NCBI GenBank assembly: GCA_947588635.1
Contig: CANPYN010000005.1
Coordinates: 1 to 39,879, forward strand
DNA: 39,879 bases
DNA from: an uncultured Clostridia bacterium
Lineage (GTDB): Bacteria > Bacillota > Clostridia > TANB77 > CAG-508
Direction: 5' to 3'
Each line of letters starts with the position of its first letter. The first letter of the stretch is position 1. The notes below the pieces were generated by a model. The model ran no database searches and was not told the DNA's origin. It saw nothing but the letters and a program-made list of their open reading frames with translations. A program made the translations under genes and the position numbers. Shown piece after piece: positions 9,261-17,849 of the stretch.

Positions 9261-9353
9261 ACAACAATTTGAATTCTAATTAATTTTATGCTTTTATAAA
9301 AAAATTATTATATTATTTTCATTTAAGGCAAACCTAAATATGAGGTGATTTTA

Positions 9354-10358
9354 ATGTTTATACCAAAAGCAATATATTATGAACCCAAGTCCAGAGAGTA
9401 TGAATTAGGTAAAAGATTATTAGATAAATATGAAGAACAAGGAGTTACATTAATTCCAATAGAGAACCATAATAATATTGATGAAATGAGAAAAAAACAG
9501 AATTCAGAATTTGCAAATATGAAACAAAATATAATAATAGGTATTAGAAAAACACATAAATTTGTTCCAAATCATAAAGTTTCAGATTTTTTAGTACCAT
9601 ATACATCATCAGGATGTACAGCAATGTGTATGTATTGTTATCTTGTTTGTAATTACAATAAATGTTCATATTTGAGGTTGTTTGTGAATAGAGAAGAGAT
9701 GTTAGAAAAAATTATAAAAGTATCAAATCAAAGTGATAGAAATTTAACATTTGAAATAGGAAGTAATAGTGATTTAATATTAGAAAATACAATTACAAAT
9801 AATTTAGAGTGGACAATAGAAAATTTTAATAAAGCAGAAAAAGGATATTTAACTTTTCCAACAAAATTTGACATGGTAGATTCAATATTAAATCTAAATC
9901 ATAATGGGAAGATAATAGTAAGAATGAGTATGAATCCAGAAGAGATAATAAATAGAGTAGAATTTGGAACATCAAGATTAAATGATAGAATTAAAGCAAT
10001 AAATAAACTGAAAGAAGCGGGATATAAGGTGGGAATATTAATTGCACCAATAATATTAGTAGATAATTGGAAAATGCTATATGAAGAACTTATAAAAAAA
10101 TTGTCAGAGGAATTGAGCAATGAGGTAAAAAAAGAAGCAATATTTGAGTTAATATTTATGACATATAGCTATGTCCATAAAATGATAAACAAAGAAGCAT
10201 TTCCAAATGCAATAGATTTATTTAATCCAGAAATCATGACAGGAAGGGGCAGGGGCAAATATATGTATAAAAAGGAAGTAAGAGAAGATGGAGAAGAGTT
10301 TTTAAGGAAAACAATGAAAAAATATTTCCCCGACAGTAGAATTCTGTATATTGTTTGA
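9354..10358 (+). CDS. splB: Spore photoproduct lyase (radical SAM)
   Basis: SplB repairs the UV thymine dimer spore photoproduct in germinating spores using a [4Fe-4S] radical-SAM centre. The roughly 334-residue protein starts MFIPKAIYYEPKSREY. It has the cluster motif CTAMCMYCYL (Cys-x3-Cys-x2-Cys) near residue 90, followed by CNYNKCSYLRLFVN, a conserved SplB region. ATG 9354 is preferred over ATG 9345 because GAGGTGA sits 6-7 bases upstream of it. Together with sigK, this gene indicates endospore formation. Confidence 0.9.
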   Translation: MFIPKAIYYEPKSREYELGKRLLDKYEEQGVTLIPIENHNNIDEMRKKQNSEFANMKQNIIIGIRKTHKFVPNHKVSDFLVPYTSSGCTAMCMYCYLVCNYNKCSYLRLFVNREEMLEKIIKVSNQSDRNLTFEIGSNSDLILENTITNNLEWTIENFNKAEKGYLTFPTKFDMVDSILNLNHNGKIIVRMSMNPEEIINRVEFGTSRLNDRIKAINKLKEAGYKVGILIAPIILVDNWKMLYEELIKKLSEELSNEVKKEAIFELIFMTYSYVHKMINKEAFPNAIDLFNPEIMTGRGRGKYMYKKEVREDGEEFLRKTMKKYFPDSRILYIV

Positions 10359-10481
10359 TAAATTTTAATTTGTAGGGGCGAAATCCAATTTGATAGAATT
10401 CAGGACAGTCCCGAAAATCCCCAAGATTGGTGATTTTTAGGGGACAGTCCCTAGAATTCTCCTTACTCAAACAACAATTTA
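10359..10481. repeat. Intergenic REP-like segment with GGACAGTCCC palindromes
   Basis: The gap between splB and tspO contains TAGGGGCGAAATCC, GGACAGTCCC (near 10403) and GGGGACAGTCCC (near 10440), bracketing a CCCCAAGATTGGTGATTTTTAGGGG stem. A related GGGACTGTCC occurs after priA near 6643. This is typical of short palindromic repeats that spread between genes. Confidence 0.6.
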
Positions 10482-10937
10482 TTAATTTAGCAAATAGATT
10501 GCTAAATTTAAAAATGATGCAAATATTATCCATAATAGATATGGAATTTGTAGTAATCCAGCTATTTTATTTTTTTTATAAAATTCTTTTATCATTAAAA
10601 CAACTAAAACAATTAATAATAAAATCCATATAAATGAAAATAATCTCCATTTAAAAACAAAAAAGAAAATTGACCATAATAGATTTACAAATAATTGCCA
10701 ATAGTAAATCAGATTTATTCTATCATCTGTTAAAGAATTGCTTTTAAGTATTCCATAAGATACGCCCATAAGTATATAAAGAATTGTCCATACTATAGGG
10801 AAAAGAATAGCAGGTGGAGCAAAATTAGGACTAACAAGAGAAGTATAATCCATATATCCTGATATTATTAAACCAACAAATCCACCTAAAATCACTGGTG
10901 CAAGGATAGATTTAACATATATAGATATTTTTTTCAT
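10482..10937 (-). CDS. tspO: TspO/MBR family membrane protein
   Basis: TspO proteins are five-helix membrane proteins that bind tetrapyrroles and other hydrophobic ligands. This 151-residue product shows the pattern: a first helix (ILAPVILGGFVGLIISG), then PNFAPPAILFPIVWTILYILMGVSYG, and the conserved WQLFVNLLWSIFFF helix. Two further hydrophobic helices follow. An AAGGAGG ribosome site lies just upstream of the start on the minus strand. The substrate or ligand cannot be inferred from the context. Confidence 0.88.
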   Translation of the reverse strand: MKKISIYVKSILAPVILGGFVGLIISGYMDYTSLVSPNFAPPAILFPIVWTILYILMGVSYGILKSNSLTDDRINLIYYWQLFVNLLWSIFFFVFKWRLFSFIWILLLIVLVVLMIKEFYKKNKIAGLLQIPYLLWIIFASFLNLAIYLLN

Positions 10938-11072
10938 AAAAACCTCCTTATTTATATTAGTATAAATATATTTTATAGAATAAGAAATTATACAAAAAAA
11001 TATTTATAGAGGTCATGCACTTTTAATTTTATAAAACATATAATTTGTTATGAGAAAAACGGAGGTGCATAT

Positions 11073-11778
11073 ATGCTACTAATATATTTATCTGGATTTT
11101 TAGCTTTTTTAAAAACGGCTATCTTTGTTTTTGGATACATATCAAATAATAGCTTATTTCCAGAACCATTATCAGCAGAAGAAGAAAACGAGTATTTAGA
11201 AAAGTATATGAATGGAGATGAAGATGCAAGGAATATATTAATTGAAAGAAATTTAAGGTTAGTAGCACACATTTGTAAAAAGTATAATATAGCTAGTGTA
11301 GATAATGACGATTTAATATCAATAGGTACAATAGGATTAATAAAAGGTATTAATACATTTAATACGAATAAAGGAGTACGACTTGCAACATATGCGTCCA
11401 GATGTATAGAAAATGAAATTCTTATGCACTTAAGAAGTATAAAAAAATTAGGAGCAGAAGTATATCTAAATGAACCAATAGGAAAAGATAAAGATGATAA
11501 TGAAATTGCATTAATAGATGTATTAGAAAATGATGAAAAGAGTATAGAAGATGAAATAGATTTGAAAATGAAAACAATAAAACTTTATGATAGGATGAAA
11601 GATATTTTAAAGGGTAGAGAAAAAACAATAATAGAACTAAGATTTGGACTTCGGAGGAAATAAGCCTAAAACCCAAAATCAAATTGCAGAAATGATGGGG
11701 ATTTCTAGAAGTTATGTATCAAGAATAGAAAAAAAGGCAATAGGAAAATTGAATAGTAAACTAGCACGCGAGCTGTAA
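11073..11778 (+). CDS. sigK: RNA polymerase sporulation sigma factor SigK, read through one CGGA recoding site
   Basis: Sigma-K drives late mother-cell transcription in sporulation. The N-terminus is a short hydrophobic pro-sequence (LLIYLSGFLAFLKTAIFVFGYI), then SNNSLFPEPLSAEEE. Region 2 has ILIERNLRLVAHICKKY, DLISIGTIGLIKGINTFNT and RLATYASRCIENEIL. In the zero frame the gene stops at 11663, right after IIELRFGL. Dropping the C at 11652 yields LGGNKPKTQNQIAEMM and ISRSYVSRIEKKAIGKLN, the region 4 helix-turn-helix, ending at 11778 (about 234 residues, family length). AACGGAGGTG precedes the start. The stop lies inside the terminator stem. sigK is split by the skin element in Bacillus; here the only interruption is the recoding site. 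Confidence 0.93.
11652..11655 (+). other. CGGA recoding (+1) site in sigK
   Basis: Zero frame GGA CTT CGG AGG AAA TAA stops two codons after CGG (codon 194). Skipping the C gives CTT GGA GGA AAT AAG and restores region 4. The preceding codon is CTT. Confidence 0.93.
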
Positions 11779-11795
11779 TTAGCTCGCCTTTTCTT
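11768..11795 (+). terminator. Intrinsic terminator overlapping the sigK stop
   Basis: GCGAGCT at 11768-11774 pairs with AGCTCGC at 11781-11787, followed by CTTTTCTT. The stem includes the last sense codons of the shifted sigK frame, which supports the end at 11778. Confidence 0.85.
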
Positions 11796-11907
11796 ATTGT
11801 ATAGGAAACTCCATGAAAACTTTTAGTTTCGCAACACAAAGTGAAAATAAATCTTTAAATAGTAATTTTATTTTCAAAAGAAAAATCGACTTTTATCTTG
11901 ACCTTAT
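11796..11907 (+). repeat. Repeat family C, left-module-only copy (long form)
   Basis: This segment (ATTGTATAGGAAACTCCATG, then AGTTTCGCAACACAAAGTG and ATTTTATTTTCAAAAGAAAA) is nearly identical to the extended left part of copy C3 at 28654-28755 but lacks the right hairpin. It contains two internal stems: GAAACT/AGTTTC, and TGAAAATAAA (changed to TGAAAATAAA-TCT here) with TTTATTTTCA. The rest of the gap to folD holds a GAACTAAAA / TTTTAGTTC hairpin near 11936-11963. Confidence 0.75.
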
Positions 11908-12026
11908 ATAAGATTTTTCCGTATAAAAACACTAAAGAACTAAAAACTATAAATTTTAGTTCTTTATATATTGTAAAAATTAGTTATTTAATATAAAATA
12001 AAATAAAAATTAAAAGAGGTATTAAA

Positions 12027-12884
12027 ATGGCAGAAATTTTAGATGGAAAAGCAGTTTCCAAAAAAATAAAAGAAAATTTAAAAAAAGAAGTAGAGAATTT
12101 AAAACAAAAAGGAATATTTCCGAAACTTGCAGTGATAATGGTTGGAGATAATTCTAGTTCAAAAATATATGTAAGAAATAAGAGTATAGCATGCAAAGAG
12201 GTAGGCATAGAATATGAAGAATATTTGCTAGATGAAAAAATTAAAATGGATGAATTACTTGATTTAATTAATAAATTAAATCAAGATGATAGTATTGACG
12301 GAATACTTCTTCAAAGTCCAATACCTAAAGGATTAGATATAAACGTAGCATTTAAAACTATAGATCCAAAAAAAGATGTTGATGGATTTAATCCTTGCAA
12401 TGTAGGAAAACTTTGTTTAGGACAAGATTCTTTTATATCATGTACACCATATGGAATTATTAAATTATTAGAAGAATATGATATTAAAATTGAAGGAAAA
12501 GATGCTGTAGTTGTAGGAAGAAGTAATATTGTTGGCAAACCAATGATGCAATGTTTATTAAATAGAAACGCAACGGTAACAATTTGCCATTCAAAGACTA
12601 TAAAATTAGAAAGAGTAACAAAAAAGGCAGACATATTAGTAGTAGCAGTAGGGAAACCTAAATTTATAAACAAAGATATGGTAAAAGAAGGAGCAATAGT
12701 TATAGATGTTGGAATAAATAGAGGAGAAGATGGGAAAATTTGTGGTGATGTAGACTATGATGAGGTATCACAAATAGCATCATATATAACTCCTGTTCCT
12801 GGGGGAGTAGGACCAATGACTGTTGCAATGCTTATGAATAATATTGTTAGGGCAGCAAAAATGAAAGAGAAGGATAAAAGGTGA
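12027..12884 (+). CDS. folD: Bifunctional methylenetetrahydrofolate dehydrogenase/cyclohydrolase
   Basis: FolD interconverts 5,10-methylene-THF and 10-formyl-THF through an NADP-dependent dehydrogenase and a cyclohydrolase. The 285-residue protein has the expected motifs: YVRNKSIACKEVGI with the catalytic lysine region near residues 52-65, DGILLQSPIPKGLD near 91-104, DVDGFNPCNVG near 116-126, VVGRSNIVGKPM near 160-171, and PVPGGVGPMTVAML near 255-268. AAGAGGT precedes ATG 12027. The stop overlaps the GTG start of the next gene. Confidence 0.96.
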   Translation: MAEILDGKAVSKKIKENLKKEVENLKQKGIFPKLAVIMVGDNSSSKIYVRNKSIACKEVGIEYEEYLLDEKIKMDELLDLINKLNQDDSIDGILLQSPIPKGLDINVAFKTIDPKKDVDGFNPCNVGKLCLGQDSFISCTPYGIIKLLEEYDIKIEGKDAVVVGRSNIVGKPMMQCLLNRNATVTICHSKTIKLERVTKKADILVVAVGKPKFINKDMVKEGAIVIDVGINRGEDGKICGDVDYDEVSQIASYITPVPGGVGPMTVAMLMNNIVRAAKMKEKDKR

Positions 12885-14083
12885 AAAAATTATTATTTAC
12901 AGGAATGCTAAAAAGTGTTACTCAAATGTTTAATACAACATTTTTAGGAATATATTTTTTAAAAGTGTCAGATGGAAATATATCACAAGTAGCCTTATTT
13001 TATTTAGTATGGTATTTGTTTCATCCGATATTTATGTATATGGTTTCAAAAAAACTTAATAAGGACAATATTATTTCTATGTATAGAATGGGAATATTTC
13101 TAGATTTAGTATGTTTTATAATTTTATTCTTGGCCAAGGAAAATATTGTTAAATATATATACTCATTTGCTATACTAATGGCTATTAGAGAGGCAGTATA
13201 CTGGATACCACAAAAAATGTTAATATTTAATGTTAATAAAGAGTATTCATATAAGAAGTTTTTTTCATATATGCAAATAATTGATAAAATATGGATTATC
13301 ATTAGCACATTAGTAACAGGATATTTAATTACAGAAAATTCATATAATTTTGTATTTATGATTATTATAGCATTAGGTGTAATTGTATATATAACCACAT
13401 TTTCATTAGATAAAATAGAGTATGAGCAAAGTCCTATTGAAATAGAAAAAATGAAAGAAATATTAAGGGATAAAGATGCAAAAAGAGCTTATAATATACA
13501 TATTTTGAATGGAATGAATTCAGCAGGGGTTTTACCATTGCTTATACAGCTAATCATTTTTATTCAGTTCAAATCAGAATTTAGCATAGGATATTTAAAT
13601 GCTATATTTGCAATAATTGCAACTGTAACTTTACTATTACTAAATAAATACCTAAAACCAAAATACTATCAGAAGGCATTTGTCATTTCAGGGATTTTAA
13701 TGGTATTTTCTATAATACCTATGGTTATAAATATTAATTTTTCATTTTTTATAATATATAATATTGCATTAAATATAGGTGGACAAATAGTAACGCTATT
13801 GCAATCTATTAATATATTCCAGTTAAATGGAAGTAAAAAATTACAAAATTACAAACTAGAAAATATAATGATTAGTGAAATATATTTAGCAGTAGGAAGA
13901 GTAACAGGATTTGCATTTTTATTTATAATTGGAAATATTGCATTCAATATATTATCTATCAAGATATTAATAATGTTATCATCTTTATTAATAGTATTAG
14001 AAATGATTATATTCAACAATATAGAAAGATATAAAAACATTGGAGATATAAATAGAGAAAAAACTAATAAGATTTTAGTTTAA
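12881..14083 (+). CDS. MFS-like multi-pass membrane transporter
   Basis: The 400-residue protein is very hydrophobic, with about ten to twelve predicted transmembrane helices and two halves separated near residue 185-205 by a charged loop (IEKMKEILRDKDAKRAYNIH). The layout and length fit the major facilitator superfamily, but I see no diagnostic substrate motif. It starts with GTG at 12881, overlapping the folD stop as GTGA, so expression is probably coupled to folD. A role in folate or metabolite movement would be a guess from context only. Confidence 0.7.
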   Translation: MKKLLFTGMLKSVTQMFNTTFLGIYFLKVSDGNISQVALFYLVWYLFHPIFMYMVSKKLNKDNIISMYRMGIFLDLVCFIILFLAKENIVKYIYSFAILMAIREAVYWIPQKMLIFNVNKEYSYKKFFSYMQIIDKIWIIISTLVTGYLITENSYNFVFMIIIALGVIVYITTFSLDKIEYEQSPIEIEKMKEILRDKDAKRAYNIHILNGMNSAGVLPLLIQLIIFIQFKSEFSIGYLNAIFAIIATVTLLLLNKYLKPKYYQKAFVISGILMVFSIIPMVININFSFFIIYNIALNIGGQIVTLLQSINIFQLNGSKKLQNYKLENIMISEIYLAVGRVTGFAFLFIIGNIAFNILSIKILIMLSSLLIVLEMIIFNNIERYKNIGDINREKTNKILV

Positions 14084-14123
14084 TACATTTATAATAATTT
14101 GGGGGCTAATTTAAGGAGGTATT

Positions 14124-14988
14124 ATGGAAGATATTAAGTACTGGATTTGGCTCTCAAGAGTAGAAGGATTAAACCCAAAGTTACTAAACGATTTATTAGA
14201 AAAATATAATGACCCTAAAGTAATATGGAATAAAACCAAAGAAGAATTAATAGGCGAAGGATTGAAAGAATCTTATGCAAATTGTATAACAAATAATGTT
14301 TACAAAAAAGATTTAGATAAATATTTAAAATATATGATAAACAATAATATACAAATTATTACTATAAGAGATAAAAGTTATCCAGATAAGCTAAAAGTAA
14401 TTTATGATCCGCCTATTGTGTTATATGTAAAAGGAGATAAAAAAATCTTAAATGAAAAGTCTATAGCAATAGTAGGATGTAGGTTATGTACAATTTACGG
14501 AGAAAATGTATCTAAAAATTTGGCATATAACTTGTCTTTAAATAATATTAATGTAGTAAGTGGACTTGCAAAAGGAGTAGATTCATATGCGCATAAGGGA
14601 TGTTTAGACTCATTTGGAAAAACAGTAGCAGTTGTGGGATGTGGATTAGATAGAATATATCCTACAGAAAATGCAAACTTGTTTAATCAAATAATAAGAC
14701 AAGGACGGAGCAATTGTTTCAGAATATGTAATTGGAACAAAACCATTAGCAAAAAATTTTCCAAGAAGAAATAGAATAATTAGTGGATTATCAGATGGAG
14801 TAATAGTAGTAGAGGCAAGAGAGAAAAGTGGAACTTTAATAACGGTGGATTTTGCATTAGAGCAAGGAAAAAATATATATGCAGTTCCGGGTAATATAAA
14901 TAATCCGAATGCTTATGGGACTAATGATCTGATAAAACAAGGAGCAAAAGTTTTAACAAAAATAGAAGATATTTTAGAAGATTTATAA
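14124..14988 (+). CDS. dprA: DNA processing protein DprA, read through one CGGA recoding site
   Basis: DprA loads RecA on incoming single-stranded DNA during natural transformation. The first part has the helix-hairpin-helix-like N-terminus (YWIWLSRVEGLNPKLLNDL) and the Rossmann start SIAIVGCRLCTIYGE, then VVSGLAKGVDSYAHKG and AVVGCGLDRIYPTENANL. In the zero frame it degenerates after IIRQG and stops at 14774. Skipping C 14706 gives QGGAIVSEYVIGTKPLAKNF, PRRNRIISGLSDGVIVVEA and the terminal ILEDL, ending at 14988 (about 287 residues, similar to Bacillus DprA). AAGGAGG precedes the ATG. The dCMP deaminase (comEB-like) downstream is another competence-associated family. Confidence 0.92.
14706..14709 (+). 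other. CGGA recoding (+1) site in dprA
   Basis: Zero frame AGA CAA GGA CGG AGC (CGG is codon 195); skipping the C gives CAA GGA GGA GCA ATT GTT TCA GAA. The zero frame stops 21 codons later. The preceding codon is GGA. Confidence 0.92.
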
Positions 14989-14995
14989 TAAATAT

Positions 14996-15024
14996 TTGAA
15001 TTTTAAAAGTATATATAATATAAT
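14996..15024 (+). promoter_or_regulatory. Sigma-A promoter for the class A PBP gene
   Basis: TTGAAT at 14996-15001 and TATAAT at 15019-15024 are separated by 17 bases. It lies just after the dprA stop and 28 bases before the PBP start, which has AGGGGGT as ribosome site. Confidence 0.75.
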
Positions 15025-15052
15025 AATGTATATTTAGTTAGGGGGTCATAAA

Positions 15053-17716
15053 ATGGCTAATAAAAGAAAAAGTAATAGTAGTATAGATCAAACAAAAAAA
15101 TATAAAGTAAAAAACAATAACAGTAAAAAAACAAATAAAAAAAAGATGAATCCTAAGAAGAAAAGGACTATTTTAATTACCATTTTATTAGTAGTATTAA
15201 TAGGACTAGGTATTTTGTTTGGAATATTATATGGGATAATTAGAGATGCTAAACTGGATGTTGCAGAATTAGCATTAAAGTATGAAAACTCAGTTATGCT
15301 AGACAATGAAGGTAATGTAATTGCAGAATTGAGTGGAGATGAAAATAGAAAACCAGTTAAAATATCAGAAATGTCTGAGTATTTACCAAAGGCCTTTATT
15401 TCAATAGAAGATGAAAGATTTTATGAACATATGGGTATAGATCTAAAAAGAACATTTGGTGCAACTATAAAATTTGCTTTAAGTAAAATAGGAATTGGAT
15501 CTTCTAGTTATGGAGGAAGTACAATTACTCAACAAGTAGTAAAAAATATAACAGAAGAAAAAGATAGAACTTGGCAAAGAAAAATAAAAGAAATAGCAAG
15601 AGCATATTATATAGAAAAAGAATTATCAAAAGATCAAATATTAGAGTTATATCTAAATCTAATATATATGGGAGGAAATACTAATATATATGGAGTAGAG
15701 GTGGCTTCTAACTATTATTTCTCTAAAAGCGCAAAAGACTTGGATTTAGCAGAATGTGCATTTCTAGCAGGTATTAACAATACACCTAATAGTTACGATC
15801 CTTTCATAGAAAATAATGAAGATAATTTAGAAAGAATAAAAAATAGAACAAGAACAGTTTTAGACAAAATGAAGGAGTTAGGTAATATAAATTCTGATGA
15901 GGAATATCAAGCTGCAATAGCTAAAGTAGAAAAGGGACTTACTTTCAAAAAAGGAAAAGTTACGCAAAATGTATATTCATATCATACAGATGCTGCAATA
16001 TTACAAATAATTGATCAACTTATGGAAGAAAAAGATTTGAGCCGTGAAGCAGCACAATTATATTTGTATAGTGGTGGATTCAAAATATACACAACACAAG
16101 ATTCTGATATACAAGCTGCAATGGATGAAGAGTCTGAAAAATCAAAATATATAAATACAAGAAGTGGAGAGCAGTCTCAAGCAGGAATGGTTTTATTAGA
16201 CCATAAAACAGGATATGTTTTAGGCGTAATTGGAGGACTTGGAGGAAAAGATACTTCACTCGGATTCAATAGAGGAACACAGGCTGTAAAACAAACTGGT
16301 TCATCAATGAAACCATTAGCAGTTGTATCGCCAGGAATAGATAAAGGGATTATAACAGCAGGAACAGTTTATGATGACGTACCATATCAAAACTTTAAAA
16401 ATTACAATTATTATAAAGGATTACTTACAATAAGATATGCAATAGAAAGTTCGCAAAATATACCTATGTTAAAAGCAATACAAACTATAGGAGTAGAAAA
16501 TTCACTAGAATTTTTGAAGAACTTAGGATTTTCACATTTGGATGATGAAAAAGATAATAATATTAGTTTAGCTTTAGGTGGATTAACTAATGGAGCAACT
16601 CCTTTAGAAATGGCAGCAGCATATGGGGCAATAGCAAATGATGGTGTATATATTGAACCAACCTTCTATACAAAAGTAGTAGATAGTGATGGAAATACAG
16701 TATTAGAACCAAAACAAGAATCTAGAACAGTAATGTCTAAAGCAGCAGCATATGTTGTTAAAGATATTTTAACACAACCAGTAAAAACAGGTACAGCAAC
16801 ATATTGCAAAGTTCCTGGAATGAGTACAGCTGCAAAAACAGGTACAACAAATGATGATTACGATAGATGGCTTTGTGGATTTACGCCATATTATACAGCC
16901 GCTACATGGTATGGATATGATAATAACAGAACAGTAAGCGGATGGTCACTGAGCCCTGCATCACAAATTTGGGCATCAGTTATGAAGCAAGCGCATGAAG
17001 GACTTGATAATAAATCATTTGATGAAAGTAAACCAGATAATGTTGTTACAGCAAAAATTTGCAGGGATTCGGGACTTTTGGCAACAGATAATTGCAAGAA
17101 CGATCAAAGGGGCGATAGAACATATACAGAATACTTTGTAAAAGGTACTGTACCAACAAAACAATGTGAAACACATGTTAAAGTTGAAATATGTAAGGAA
17201 ACAGGATTACTTGCAAGTGAATTCTGTCCAAAAAAAGAAGAAAAGGTATTTATAACAAGACAGAACAGTGATAAAGATACTTCTTGGAGAAGTGCAGCTG
17301 ATAGTAAATATATGCTTACAATAAAAGATACTTGTGATAAGCATACAGAAAAAGCTGATGAGGAAAAACCGCAAATAACATTAAATGGAAATAAAACGAT
17401 AATAATAAATGTTAATGATAATTTTGAAGATCCAGGAGCTACAGCAAATGATGAAAAAGATGGAGATTTAACAAGCAAGATTGTAGTAACTGGTAAAGTA
17501 AATACAGCTAAGGCTGGAACTTATAGAATAACATACACGGTTGAAGATGCTGCAAAAAATAAAGCAACTGTAACAAGAACAGTTATTGTAAAAAGTAATA
17601 AAAACAATGTAAACAATAATAAAGATGACGAGGATGATAACGAAATTCACAATGAAAATAATGTAGTTGAAAATGAAAACAAAAACAATGTAGTTAATAA
17701 TACAACTACGCAATAA
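15053..17716 (+). CDS. Class A penicillin-binding protein (PBP1A) with C-terminal Ig-like domain
   Basis: This bifunctional enzyme polymerises and cross-links peptidoglycan outside the membrane. The 887-residue protein has a Lys-rich cytoplasmic tail, one transmembrane helix near residues 42-65, and a GT51 glycosyltransferase (EDERFYEHMGID with catalytic Glu; YGGSTITQQVVKN). The transpeptidase motifs are TGSSMKP (SxxK), SSQN (SxN) and AAKTGTT (KTG). After the catalytic part come Cys-containing linkers. A DUF5011-type Ig-like domain follows near residues 775-850 (ITLNGNKTIIINVNDNFEDPG, then GTYRITYTVEDAAKNKATV). A tail rich in Asn, Asp and Glu (NNVNNNKDDEDDN) ends the protein. The Ig domain may bind the cell wall. 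The gene has its own promoter. Confidence 0.93.
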   Translation: MANKRKSNSSIDQTKKYKVKNNNSKKTNKKKMNPKKKRTILITILLVVLIGLGILFGILYGIIRDAKLDVAELALKYENSVMLDNEGNVIAELSGDENRKPVKISEMSEYLPKAFISIEDERFYEHMGIDLKRTFGATIKFALSKIGIGSSSYGGSTITQQVVKNITEEKDRTWQRKIKEIARAYYIEKELSKDQILELYLNLIYMGGNTNIYGVEVASNYYFSKSAKDLDLAECAFLAGINNTPNSYDPFIENNEDNLERIKNRTRTVLDKMKELGNINSDEEYQAAIAKVEKGLTFKKGKVTQNVYSYHTDAAILQIIDQLMEEKDLSREAAQLYLYSGGFKIYTTQDSDIQAAMDEESEKSKYINTRSGEQSQAGMVLLDHKTGYVLGVIGGLGGKDTSLGFNRGTQAVKQTGSSMKPLAVVSPGIDKGIITAGTVYDDVPYQNFKNYNYYKGLLTIRYAIESSQNIPMLKAIQTIGVENSLEFLKNLGFSHLDDEKDNNISLALGGLTNGATPLEMAAAYGAIANDGVYIEPTFYTKVVDSDGNTVLEPKQESRTVMSKAAAYVVKDILTQPVKTGTATYCKVPGMSTAAKTGTTNDDYDRWLCGFTPYYTAATWYGYDNNRTVSGWSLSPASQIWASVMKQAHEGLDNKSFDESKPDNVVTAKICRDSGLLATDNCKNDQRGDRTYTEYFVKGTVPTKQCETHVKVEICKETGLLASEFCPKKEEKVFITRQNSDKDTSWRSAADSKYMLTIKDTCDKHTEKADEEKPQITLNGNKTIIINVNDNFEDPGATANDEKDGDLTSKIVVTGKVNTAKAGTYRITYTVEDAAKNKATVTRTVIVKSNKNNVNNNKDDEDDNEIHNENNVVENENKNNVVNNTTTQ

Positions 17717-17737
17717 AATTAAGATAGATTTATGAAT

Positions 17738-17805
17738 AGACGACCTTTGGTTAGATGTGTGAATATAATAAACTACAGATAACACATAAAATGTATTGGT
17801 CGTCT
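17738..17805 (+). ncRNA. Candidate structured RNA leader upstream of cysS
   Basis: In the 130-base gap between the PBP gene and cysS, AGACGACC at 17738-17745 pairs with GGTCGTCT at 17798-17805. Inside, ATGTGT at 17755-17760 pairs with ACACAT at 17782-17787 over a 21-base loop. I do not recognise a known riboswitch or T-box; no T-box consensus is visible. It is not followed by a T-run. A regulatory leader, or simply an mRNA stem, are both possible. Confidence 0.4.
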
Positions 17806-17849
17806 GTAATATTAGTAAATGCAAAATAATATCAGAATGGGGGAAAAAA

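Noticed and set aside
11011..11050. Sigma-E-type promoter upstream of sigK
   Set aside because: GTCATGCA and CATATAAT resemble the two elements, but the spacing and the -35 match are too poor to call.
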